DNA of 64,000 bases from positions 1 through 64,000 of the forward strand of contig JAAYDY010000041.1 of NCBI GenBank assembly GCA_012729015.1. Direction: 5' to 3'. The notes under the pieces are model-generated. The model did no database searches, was not told the origin of the DNA, and saw only the letters and a program-made list of their open reading frames with translations. The DNA is from Phycisphaerae bacterium (GTDB taxonomy: Bacteria > Planctomycetota > Phycisphaerae > FEN-1346 > JAACEH01). A program made the position numbers and the translations under genes. Shown in pieces: positions 39,457 through 47,971 of this stretch (position 1 is the stretch's first letter; the number at the start of each line of letters is the position of its first letter).

Positions 39457-40740
39457 CTATTCCGCGGCCGGGGGCGTCTTCCGCGGGTCGGGCATGCGCA
39501 GGGCGGCCGCCAGCGACAGGGTCACCGTGACGGCTGCCAGGGCCGCCGTCAGGGTGAAGCTGCCGGACGTGCTGCGCAACAGGGCGCACAGGCCCGCGGC
39601 GGCGAGCATGCTGGGCAGATTCACCAGCCACATGACAGCCAGGACGGTGGACCGTCGCTGGACGGGGACGATTTCCATGCCCATGGTGATCTGGCCGGTG
39701 TTCTGGACGTAGAAGGCCAGGCCGTAGAGGAAGAAGATGGCGCGGAAGGCCAGATCGCCGCGGGCGAAGGCGGCCCAGACGGTCATGGCGACCATGAGGA
39801 CGCGCCCGAGAATCATCAGCGGCCGCGGACCCCGGCGGTCGCCCTGGAAGGCGGCCAGCAGGTTGCCGGCGATGGCTCCGAGCATCTGTGCGAGGAGGAG
39901 GTCGCCGATGTAGCTCTCGTCGCGGCCGGTGACCAGGCGAGCCTGGATGGCCAGGAACGGAACGACGATGTAGAGGCCGCAGCCGAGCGCCTGGGCGATA
40001 AGAAAGAGCCGCAACGTCCGATCCTGGCGCATCAGCGGCCACACGAGGCGAAGGTTGGCCGACAGGCGGGAGGCCGGTTGGGCCGGCGGGCGGTCGTCCG
40101 GGCGTTCGCGGACGAGGGCGAACACGACGTAGGACAGGCCGAGCATGACGAAGGTGCCGAGGTGCAGCAGGCCGTAGCCGATCGTTCCGGGCCATCGGGC
40201 CAGCACGAGGCGCACGACGGCCCCGGCGGCGATGCCGAGCACGCAGGCGATCATGTAGCGCCCGGCCATGAGCGAGGCCCTTCGCCGCACAGGCACGGTC
40301 TTGATGATCAACTGCTGCCAGGCCGTCAGGGTGAGGCCGCCGGCCAGGCCCGACACCAGCGGCGCCACCGCCACCAGAGCCAACGCCAGTGTCTGCTGCG
40401 CGCTGCCCAGCGCCAGCAGTACGACCGCGGCCGCCAGGTACGGCAACCGCTGGAGTACGCCGCTTGCAAGGCAGTAGGGCTTGAATAGCCGCACCGACTC
40501 AAACCGGTGGGCCAGCAGGATGGGGGCCGCCGTGAAGCCGCACATCTGGAGCACCGGCGTCAGGGAGACCAGCCAGGCCGCGCCGCCCAGCTCGCGAATG
40601 ACCGTCGGCGTGACCGTGTCGAGGCTGACCAGGGCCATGCCGCCCAGAAACAGGCCGCCTTCGACCATGTGGGCGACGTAGTTGCGGCGGACGTCGCGCG
40701 CAGACTCCGGCGGCGGAGAATGAATCGGCAGCTCAGTCAT
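39457..40740 (-). CDS. Major facilitator superfamily transporter
   Basis: A 427-residue protein with twelve predicted helices in two six-helix bundles and a cytoplasmic loop between them (VRERPDDRPPAQPASRLSAN). Conserved MFS-A-like turns are weak (AHRFESVRLFKPY; FQGDRRGPRPLMILGRVL), so the substrate cannot be named. The layout resembles sugar/drug permease-like proteins found singly in Planctomycetota. ATG 40740 begins a short soluble N-terminus. The gene overlaps nothing and is convergent with the NYN gene. Confidence 0.88.
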   Translation of the reverse strand: MTELPIHSPPPESARDVRRNYVAHMVEGGLFLGGMALVSLDTVTPTVIRELGGAAWLVSLTPVLQMCGFTAAPILLAHRFESVRLFKPYCLASGVLQRLPYLAAAVVLLALGSAQQTLALALVAVAPLVSGLAGGLTLTAWQQLIIKTVPVRRRASLMAGRYMIACVLGIAAGAVVRLVLARWPGTIGYGLLHLGTFVMLGLSYVVFALVRERPDDRPPAQPASRLSANLRLVWPLMRQDRTLRLFLIAQALGCGLYIVVPFLAIQARLVTGRDESYIGDLLLAQMLGAIAGNLLAAFQGDRRGPRPLMILGRVLMVAMTVWAAFARGDLAFRAIFFLYGLAFYVQNTGQITMGMEIVPVQRRSTVLAVMWLVNLPSMLAAAGLCALLRSTSGSFTLTAALAAVTVTLSLAAALRMPDPRKTPPAAE

Positions 40741-40900
40741 TGCAGCACGTGCGGCATGAATTCAGTCACCATTCCGGGCGTCCGCCCCCCGGCGTCCCCT
40801 GCCCTCGCCGGAGAGCCGTGGAGCGCCTTGATATAACGTCCCCTTGTCCAACGGGGGCCGCGCTTTCTCGACGGCGCCCCTGTCGCACTCTCCCAGCGCC

Positions 40901-41886
40901 TCAGGTCGATGCCTGCTCCTGTTGAGCCGTGGCGAGGGCTTCTTCCAGGTGATTTAGGGAAACGGTCGTGCTCGGGATGACGATCACCACGTTGTCCAGG
41001 AGGCGATGCCGAAGCAGAACCGTTCCCAAAAACCCCTTGGACACCCTGAACAGGCACGCCTGCGAGGTGAGTTGCGGTTGGCCGATGCCGAACAGCACCG
41101 CCCCGCGATCTATTCGGACCGCGTTGAAGAAGACGCCGCGTATCGCCGCATAGAAGGTTCGAACTCTTCCCCTGAACAAAAAGCCAAGAAACAACGACAT
41201 ACCAACGCACGCCACGACGCCCCATGGATCGACCGGCCCGTCGCTCGTCATGGTCAGGACCAGCCCCATGATCATGGGCAAGAAAGCGAGCAGCACGAAA
41301 AACAGGCGTTCTATGGGGTTGACGAGCCGCTGAAGCGGAGTCAGGGAAAACAACCACTGGACCGGCAACGGGGTCGAGGTCGCGATCGGCCCCGCCCGCC
41401 GCCACTGCTGCACGACGAAATAGACTCCGAAGGCTGGGATGCTCCAGAGAACACACACGCCCAAGAGGGCCTTGCGATTCGTCGCCGTCACGTGTGCGGC
41501 CACGTCGGGGTAGCTCACGACCAACCTGCCGCCGCTGGCGAGCGCGTAGAGAGACTCCGGCGGCGGCGCGACAGACGACGCATCCTCGCGCGTGCGAAGC
41601 CACGCCTGGACAGGCGCCCCAGCCCTGACAGCCGAGCAGACCTCGCGGTATCGGGGCCACTCCTTGTGGTATTGGACCCAGTAGTCGGCGACCCTGAAGC
41701 TGACGTAGTACCTGGACACGGCCACGTTCCTGGGCACACCCTCGACCAGGACCAGCGCTTCCCGTGGAGTGGGGCCCGCAGCCAGCTGTAGCCCACATAC
41801 CCCAGGAGCAACGTCGCGGACGGAAACGTCACGGCAAGAAAGAGCCAATCGAACCAAGACGGCTTTCTGCGAACGGGAGGGGCCAT
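40901..41886 (-). pseudogene. Unrecognised membrane protein gene, frameshifted near its start
   Basis: The first frame from ATG 41886 encodes VRRKPSWFDWLFLAVTFPSA and a helix TLLLGYVGYSWLR, then loses sense. The next frame carries on as PTPREALVLVEGVPRNVAVS through four more membrane helices to the stop at 40901. One missing base in the GGGGCCC tract at 41771-41777 joins them as YSWLRGPTPREALV. The joined product is about 327 residues with a periplasmic domain between helices 1 and 2 and about five helices in all. It follows the sugar-kinase gene by 50 bases. Codon use is a little less GC-biased than in the neighbours. Family not recognised. Confidence 0.65.
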
Positions 41887-41936
41887 GGTCTCAACTCCAG
41901 AACCACGCTGCGGACGCGGGCGCTTCGGCAGGGCCG

Positions 41937-42896
41937 TCACAGATTGAGCGGCTCCACTTCGACCTGGGGAACGATGCGGGCGACCTCGGCGGGATCGACT
42001 TCGCCGGCGCGGAGCTGGAAGCACGCGCCGGTGCCGGCGGCCACGGCGTGGCGCAGGCAGTCCTCGGCCCGGCGTCCCTCGGCCCGCGCCGCCAGGAATC
42101 CCGCCAGCAGCGAATCGCCGCAACCGACCGTGTTGATGGCCTTGCGCGGCAGGCGCGTCAGGTGCGCATGCAGCGCGCGGCGGCGGTCGATGAGGTAACA
42201 GCCGTCCTCGCCGGCGCTGACCAGGGCGGCCTGCGTGGCCTTGCCCAGGCTGCGCGCCGCTGCAACGATCTGGCCCGGCGTCCCCGTGGGCATGCCCGCC
42301 AGTTCGGCCAGCTCGCGCAGGTTCGGCTTGATGAGCCACACGGGCACCTTCCGCACCACCGCCAGCGCCGCCTCGCTGGAATCCAGCACCACGCGGGCGC
42401 CGCGGCCCACCACGGCCTGGAGCATGCTCCAGAAGTATTCCACGGTGAGCCCCTGCGGCAGGCTCCCGGCGAACACCATCCAGACGTCCGGCCGCGCGAG
42501 GATTTCCAGCTTCCGCGTCAGTTTCGAGATGTCGTCCTCGCCGACGCCCTGGCCGATGTCGCGCACGTGCGTTTCCGTGCCGCGCGACGCGTCCACCAGC
42601 GTAATGTTCTCGCGTGTGGGGGTCCGGACGCCGAAGAACTGCGTGTGGACCAGGGCCGGATCGAAGCTGTCCTCGAAGAGCTTGCGTTGCGCCTCGCCGA
42701 CGAAGCCGGTGAGGAGGCACGAGCGTCCCAGGTGCTGAAGCACCCGCGCGACGTTGACGGCTTTGCCGGCCGGATGCGTGAAGACGAGTCGGCCCTTGGC
42801 GTGCTGGCCGATCTCGAGGTCGTTGACCTCGAACGTGCGGTCCACGGCGGGATTCAGCGTCACACAGACAATCTGCGGGGGCTCGTGGGCGGGCAT
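41937..42896 (-). CDS. PfkB/LacC-type phosphosugar kinase
   Basis: A 319-residue ribokinase-fold kinase. The start CVTLNPAVDRTFEVNDLEIG and HPAGKAVNVARVLQHLG are typical of the 1-phosphofructokinase/tagatose-6-phosphate-kinase branch. VWMVFAGSLPQGL and TVGCGDSLLAGFLAA (anion hole and catalytic Asp) complete the active site. It phosphorylates a hexose phosphate with ATP, most likely fructose-1-phosphate or tagatose-6-phosphate. No phosphotransferase system gene is nearby, so the substrate is uncertain. AAGGAGG lies upstream of ATG 42896. Confidence 0.88.
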   Translation of the reverse strand: MPAHEPPQIVCVTLNPAVDRTFEVNDLEIGQHAKGRLVFTHPAGKAVNVARVLQHLGRSCLLTGFVGEAQRKLFEDSFDPALVHTQFFGVRTPTRENITLVDASRGTETHVRDIGQGVGEDDISKLTRKLEILARPDVWMVFAGSLPQGLTVEYFWSMLQAVVGRGARVVLDSSEAALAVVRKVPVWLIKPNLRELAELAGMPTGTPGQIVAAARSLGKATQAALVSAGEDGCYLIDRRRALHAHLTRLPRKAINTVGCGDSLLAGFLAARAEGRRAEDCLRHAVAAGTGACFQLRAGEVDPAEVARIVPQVEVEPLNL

Positions 42897-42933
42897 GGCG
42901 TCTGCCTCCTTGCGGCACGCGGCGCGCGGCCGC

Positions 42934-43671
42934 TCAGCGGTCGAACTCGTCGCCCCGGAACGTCGTGCCCAGGTACACGCGCTTGACCTCCGGATCGTTG
43001 ATCAGCTCCTGGTTGGTCCCGTGGCGGAACACCTTGCCTTCGTTGATGATGTAGGCCCGGTCCACGATGCTGAGCGTGGCATGCACGTTGTGGTCCGTCA
43101 GCAGCAACCCGATGCCGCGCTGCTTGAGGTTCGTGATGAAGCCCTGGATGTCGAAGATCGCAATCGGGTCCACTCCCGTGAACGGCTCATCGAGCAGGAT
43201 CAGCGACGGTCGCGTGACCAGCGCGCGGGCGATCTCCAGCCGCCGCCGCTCGCCGCCCGAGAGCGTCCGCGCCAACTGCTTCCGCAGCCGCGTCAGGCCG
43301 AAGTCCTCCAGCAACTCGTCGGCAATGGCCCGACGCTCGGATTTCGACAGGTGCATCGTCTCCAGAATCGCCATCAGGTTCTGCTCGACCGTCATGCGCG
43401 TGAAGATGCTCGGCTCCTGGCACAGGTAACCCATCCCCAGCCGCGCGCGGCGGTACATCGGCAGACTGCTCACGTCCTCGCCCTCGAAGACGATGCTGCC
43501 GCCGTCGCGGGGAATCATCCCGATGGTCATCTTGAAGCTGGTGGTCTTGCCGGCGCCGTTTTTGCCCAGCAGCCCCACGATCTCCGCCTGGTTGACGCTG
43601 AAGGAGATGTCGTCAACGACCTTGCGGCCGCCGTAGTGCTTGACCAGCCCCGTTACGTTCAGTAGTTCCAC
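42934..43671 (-). CDS. lptB: Lipopolysaccharide export ABC transporter ATPase LptB
   Basis: A 245-residue ABC ATPase with Walker A GLLGKNGAGKTT, the signature LSGGERRRLEIARAL, Walker B LILLDEPFTGVD and switch His LTDHNV. The sequence MGYLCQEPSIFTRMTVEQNL is characteristic of LptB rather than branched-chain amino-acid transporters. With LptFG it pulls lipopolysaccharide out of the inner membrane. GTG 43671 has GGAGGC six bases upstream. A GTG six bases earlier would sit on the ribosome-binding site. Presence of LptB implies an outer membrane with LPS-like lipid. Confidence 0.93.
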   Translation of the reverse strand: MELLNVTGLVKHYGGRKVVDDISFSVNQAEIVGLLGKNGAGKTTSFKMTIGMIPRDGGSIVFEGEDVSSLPMYRRARLGMGYLCQEPSIFTRMTVEQNLMAILETMHLSKSERRAIADELLEDFGLTRLRKQLARTLSGGERRRLEIARALVTRPSLILLDEPFTGVDPIAIFDIQGFITNLKQRGIGLLLTDHNVHATLSIVDRAYIINEGKVFRHGTNQELINDPEVKRVYLGTTFRGDEFDR

Positions 43672-43700
43672 GAGCACGCCTCCAGCCGGCACGAGGCCGG

Positions 43701-45155
43701 TTACCTGATGAACCGGAACTCGCTCACGGTCGGCACAATGCGGATCGGCAGACCCGGCGCCGGCCCGGCCGACGGCCAATACACGAAGAACGCTTTCCCG
43801 ATCAGATGATCGCGCGACACCACCGGCTCGTGGTCCCACCGCCGGCTGTCGGCCGAGTTCGGGCTGTTGTCGCCCAGGACGAAGAACTCGTCGGCCGCCA
43901 GGCGGCACGGGTCGCTCTCGACCCCGCGACCGTGACGCATCGCGGCGGTGCCTCGATCGTTCGTATAGTACACGTCCCGATCCACGCGCAGACGCGCCAC
44001 CGTCGCGCCGCCGGCGCCCCGGACGCCGATCCGCACGCCCGACGCCTCCGACTCGGACCGATCCCACGCGCGGCTCCGCGACGGCACCTCATACGCCACG
44101 GTGTCCTGCTCGTCCAGACGCCGGTCCCCGTTGAGGTCCATCACGCGGCGCCCGTCCACCTTCAGCACCAGGCCGTGGTCCACGTTGGCCGCCTCCAGGC
44201 AGATCTCGCGGCCCGACGGCACCGCGTCGGCCGGCCCCTCGGCCACCAACTGCCCGTTCCGCAGAATCCGCACCTTCTGACCGAGGCCCGACGCCGGAAA
44301 CACAAACCGGAACTCGTCCTCACAGGCCGTCAACGCCACTTCCGCCACCGCCCCCGGCTCGAGCGTCACGTCCGCACGCAACCGCAGGTCCGTCACCACG
44401 TTCTGCCCGTCGCGCCCCGCCGACAACACGTTGTACGCGTACACGTCGCGGATGGCCTCCGGTGGTCCATGGGCGTCGCCGTGGCGATACTCCAGCCACG
44501 CGCCCTCGCCGTCCGACGGCGAGAGCGTCGCCGGCCACTCGGTCACGGCCGCCGCACCCGCCGACCCCGACCGGCGCCACCGCCCCGGCCGGCCGGACCC
44601 CTCGTACCGCGTGTCGCCCACCGGCATCCAGAGCGATTCCTGCGCACGGTCCGGCTTCGGCGGCGCTATCCGGTCGTTCACGTACAGGTCGCCGCCGACG
44701 ATCTCGATCTTCTCTCCGGGCAACCCCACCAGACGCTTGATGTAGTTCTGACTCGGATCGTTCGGGTACTTGAAGACCACGACGTCCCACCGCTGCGGCT
44801 CGAACAGGTCGTACATGTACTTCAGCACCAGGATGCGGTCGCCGGCGTTGGGCATCCGCGGCACCGGAACCGCCGAGCCGCACATCGGACAACCCAGTGA
44901 CTCCGGCGCGGTCCCTTTGTCGATCCCGACGCCGTAGGCATACCCGCACGTCGGGCAGACGCATGCGTGATGCTCGCCGTTCAGCCGCGGCGCCATGCTC
45001 CCCGTGGGGATCACGAACGCCTCGACGACGTACGCACGGAAGACGAATGCCAGGACGAACGCCACGACGAACGATTCGACGGTCTCCAGCAGACTGTCGC
45101 GTTCGGCGCGGTCGCGGGCCGCCTGGTCGGAGCTCTTCTCGGGGTGTCGGCTCAC
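43701..45155 (-). CDS. lepB: Signal peptidase I with zinc-ribbon and large beta-domain insertions
   Basis: A 484-residue signal peptidase, about twice the usual length. A membrane helix (about 25-45) is followed by IPTGSMAPRLNG (catalytic Ser53). A zinc-ribbon (CPTCGYAYG, CPMCG; residues 67-92) is inserted before GDRILVLKY. The catalytic base lies in NYIKRLVGLPGEK (Lys140). An approximately 260-residue, beta-rich insertion (about 170-430) resembling a concanavalin/LamG-type sandwich precedes DEFFVLGDNSPNSADSR. It cleaves signal peptides of exported proteins. The GTG start lies one base after the lepA stop. Confidence 0.92.
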   Translation of the reverse strand: MSRHPEKSSDQAARDRAERDSLLETVESFVVAFVLAFVFRAYVVEAFVIPTGSMAPRLNGEHHACVCPTCGYAYGVGIDKGTAPESLGCPMCGSAVPVPRMPNAGDRILVLKYMYDLFEPQRWDVVVFKYPNDPSQNYIKRLVGLPGEKIEIVGGDLYVNDRIAPPKPDRAQESLWMPVGDTRYEGSGRPGRWRRSGSAGAAAVTEWPATLSPSDGEGAWLEYRHGDAHGPPEAIRDVYAYNVLSAGRDGQNVVTDLRLRADVTLEPGAVAEVALTACEDEFRFVFPASGLGQKVRILRNGQLVAEGPADAVPSGREICLEAANVDHGLVLKVDGRRVMDLNGDRRLDEQDTVAYEVPSRSRAWDRSESEASGVRIGVRGAGGATVARLRVDRDVYYTNDRGTAAMRHGRGVESDPCRLAADEFFVLGDNSPNSADSRRWDHEPVVSRDHLIGKAFFVYWPSAGPAPGLPIRIVPTVSEFRFIR

Positions 45156-45156
45156 G

Positions 45157-46950
45157 TCACTGGTTCTCCAGCACCGACAGGAACGCCGCCTGGGGCACGT
45201 CCACGTTGCCGATGCTCTTCATGCGCTTCTTGCCTTCCTTCTGCTTCTCCAGGAGCTTGCGTTTGCGGCTCACGTCGCCGCCGTAGCACTTGGCCGTCAC
45301 GTTCTTGCGAACCGCGCTGATGGTTTCCCGAGCGATGATCCGCGCGCCGATGGCCGCCTGGAGCGGCACCACGAACAAGTGACGCGGAATCTCCTTCTTC
45401 AGCCGCATCAGAATCCGACGCCCGCGGTCCTCGGCCGTCGAACGGTGGCTCACGAAGCTCAGGGCCGCCGCCGGTTTGCCGTTGATCAGCACGTCCACCA
45501 TCACCAGGTCGGCCGCCCGGTAACCCAGCAACTCGTAGTCCATCGTCCCGTAGCCGCGCGTCGCGCTCTTGAGCTTATCGTAGAAGTCGTAAATGATGTC
45601 CGCAAGCGGGAAATCCACCACCAGCATCACCCGCGTCGGACCCAGGTGCTCCTGCCGCACATAAGCCCCGCGGCGCTGCTCCGACAGCTTCATCACCGAC
45701 CCGATCGACTCCAGCGGAATGATCATGTTGCACCGGACGAGCGGCTCGCGGATCTCCTGCCACTCGGCCATCGGCGGCATGTCGCTCGGCGTGTCCGCCC
45801 GAACCACCTGGCCGCCGTGAAGCACCACCTCGTAACTCGTCGTCGGCGCCGTCTGCACCAGGTCCACGCCGCTCTCGCGCTCCAGACGCTCCTGGATGAT
45901 GTCCATGTGCAGCAGGCCCAGAAAACCGCAACTGAACCCGAACCCCAGCACCTCGTTGTTCCGCGCGCGGAACGTGAAGCTCGCGTCGTTCAGGTGCAGC
46001 CGCTCCAGCGCGTCGCGCAGCTTGCTGTAGTCGGTCGAGGCCGTCGGGTAGATGTCGCAGAAGACCATCTGCTGCGGCGGACGGTAGCCCGGCAGCGCTT
46101 CCACGTCGGCCCGCGCCACCTCGGCCACCGTGTCGCCGATGTTCACGTCGTCCAGCGTCTTGATGTTCGCCACGCAGTAGCCCACCTCGCCCGCGGCCAA
46201 CTCCGCATGCACCTGCGGCTCGGGCCGGAACTTCCCCAGTTCCTGCACCTCGTACTGGTGCCCCGTCCCCATCATCCGCACGCGCTGCCCCTTGCGCAGC
46301 GTCCCGTCGAACACGCGCACGTAGATGATCACCCCGCGATAGTCGTTGTACTCGGCGTCGAAGATCAGCGCCCGGAGCGGCGCCTCGCTGTCGGCCTGCG
46401 GCGGCGGCACCTTCGTCACCACCGCGCGCAACAGGTCGGCCACGCCCTCGCCCGTCTTGGCACTGCAGAACACGCAGTCGTTGCTCGACAGCGCCAGCGC
46501 GTGCTCCACCTCCAGCGCCACGTCCTCCGGACGAGCCGACGGCAGGTCGATCTTGTTGATCACCGGAACCAGGTGCAGATCGTGCTCCATCGCCATGTAC
46601 GCGTTGGCCACCGTCTGCGCCTCGACCCCCTGCGAGGCGTCCACCACCAGCAGCGCGCCCTCGCACGCCGTCAGCGCGCGGCTCACCTCGTAATGGAAGT
46701 CCACGTGCCCGGGCGTGTCGATCAGGTTCAGCATGTACCGCTCGCCGTCGTGCTCGTAGTCCACCGTCACGGCCGACGCCTTGATCGTGATCCCGCGCTC
46801 GCGCTCCAGATCCATCGCGTCGAGAATCTGGTCCTTGCGCTTGCGCGCATCGACGGCGCCGGTCAGTTCCAGTATCCGATCCGCCAGCGTGCTCTTGCCG
46901 TGGTCGATATGCGCTATGATGCAGAAGTTCCGAATGAGTCCTGGGCGCAA
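45157..46950 (-). CDS. lepA: Elongation factor 4 (LepA)
   Basis: A 597-residue translational GTPase of standard LepA length. G motifs are AHIDHGKSTLADRI (P-loop), RGITIKA, DTPGHVDFHYEV and NKIDLP; the C-terminal LepA domain includes GYGTMDYELLGYRAADLV and VSRKRKLLEKQKEGKKRMK. EF4 back-translocates or remodels stalled ribosomes. The start is TTG 46950 with GGAG eight bases upstream; no ATG or GTG lies nearby. It overlaps the end of the ROK-kinase gene by 37 bases. Confidence 0.96.
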   Translation of the reverse strand: MRPGLIRNFCIIAHIDHGKSTLADRILELTGAVDARKRKDQILDAMDLERERGITIKASAVTVDYEHDGERYMLNLIDTPGHVDFHYEVSRALTACEGALLVVDASQGVEAQTVANAYMAMEHDLHLVPVINKIDLPSARPEDVALEVEHALALSSNDCVFCSAKTGEGVADLLRAVVTKVPPPQADSEAPLRALIFDAEYNDYRGVIIYVRVFDGTLRKGQRVRMMGTGHQYEVQELGKFRPEPQVHAELAAGEVGYCVANIKTLDDVNIGDTVAEVARADVEALPGYRPPQQMVFCDIYPTASTDYSKLRDALERLHLNDASFTFRARNNEVLGFGFSCGFLGLLHMDIIQERLERESGVDLVQTAPTTSYEVVLHGGQVVRADTPSDMPPMAEWQEIREPLVRCNMIIPLESIGSVMKLSEQRRGAYVRQEHLGPTRVMLVVDFPLADIIYDFYDKLKSATRGYGTMDYELLGYRAADLVMVDVLINGKPAAALSFVSHRSTAEDRGRRILMRLKKEIPRHLFVVPLQAAIGARIIARETISAVRKNVTAKCYGGDVSRKRKLLEKQKEGKKRMKSIGNVDVPQAAFLSVLENQ

Positions 46951-47888
46951 AATCCTGCTCCAATGATGCCCGCGTCGCCGCCGAGAGCCGTCAGGGCCAG
47001 TCGCGTGCTGGCCTTCGGCCGCGGAAAGAACATCTCGCGGGCGTATTTTTCCAGTGGTTTCATCAACAAGTCGCCCGCCGCGATCATCCCGCCGGTCAGC
47101 ACGATGATGTCCGGATCGACCAGGTTTACCATCACGTCACACCCGATGGCCAGGTAACGCACCGTCTCGTCCACAATCTCCCAGGCCAGCGCGTCTCCGT
47201 TGGCCGCCGCCTCGAAAATGTCCTTGGCGGTAATCGCTTCCTCGCTCAGGCCGTTCTCCGTCACGATGCTGCTGCGGCCCGAGGCCAGCGCGTCGCGGAA
47301 CCGTCGAACCGTCCCCGTGGCGCTGGCATACGGCTCAAGGCATCCGCGACGGCCGCAGCCGCACGGGCGACCCCCCCAATGCACCGTCACGTGGCCCAGC
47401 TCGCCCGCGGTGTCGGTCGCGCCCCGGTGGATGCGACCGTCGATCACGATGCCGCAGCCGATGCCCGTCCCCAGCGTGATCATCGCCAGGCTCCGGTAGC
47501 CACGGCCCACACCGGCCCGGAACTCGCCGTACGCCGCCACGTTCGCATCGTTCTCCAGCACCGTCGGCGTCCCGCCCAGGGCTCGCCTCAGCGCGTCGCG
47601 CACCGGAAGGTCGCGCCATCCCGGAAAGTTCGGCGCCACCACCACCAACCCCGCCTGCGTATCCACCGGCCCGGGGCATCCGATCCCCACCCCGCGCACG
47701 TCCCCCAGCGCCACGCCCGAACGCTCGCACAGCATCCGCACCGAGTCGGCCATCTGGCCGATCACCCGATGGAACCCCTTCTCCACCTCCGTCCGGCACG
47801 AGCTCTGGTCCAGAATCGCCATGTCCTGCGAGAACAGACCGACCTTGATGTTCGTGCCGCCCAGATCGATCCCAGCATAGGCCGCCAA
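46914..47888 (-). CDS. ROK-family glucokinase-type sugar kinase
   Basis: A 324-residue ROK kinase. It starts with AAYAGIDLGGTNIKVGLFSQ (phosphate-binding loop). VLENDANVAAYGEFRAG contains the catalytic Asp, TLGTGIGCGIVIDG the second phosphate loop, and CGCGRRGCLE the ROK zinc site. It probably phosphorylates glucose or N-acetyl-sugars. I choose TTG 47888 because AGGAGGAGGT lies 8 bases upstream. GTG 47975 would add 29 low-complexity residues and overlaps the HEAT gene stop as GTGA. The 3' end overlaps lepA. Confidence 0.9.
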   Translation of the reverse strand: MAAYAGIDLGGTNIKVGLFSQDMAILDQSSCRTEVEKGFHRVIGQMADSVRMLCERSGVALGDVRGVGIGCPGPVDTQAGLVVVAPNFPGWRDLPVRDALRRALGGTPTVLENDANVAAYGEFRAGVGRGYRSLAMITLGTGIGCGIVIDGRIHRGATDTAGELGHVTVHWGGRPCGCGRRGCLEPYASATGTVRRFRDALASGRSSIVTENGLSEEAITAKDIFEAAANGDALAWEIVDETVRYLAIGCDVMVNLVDPDIIVLTGGMIAAGDLLMKPLEKYAREMFFPRPKASTRLALTALGGDAGIIGAGFCAQDSFGTSAS

Positions 47889-47971
47889 CGCACCACCTCC
47901 TCCTGCCGCCGGACAGACCGTCCCGGCCGCGGCCTCCGCGCCGCGCGCCGCCGATCCCCCGGCCCCATTGC

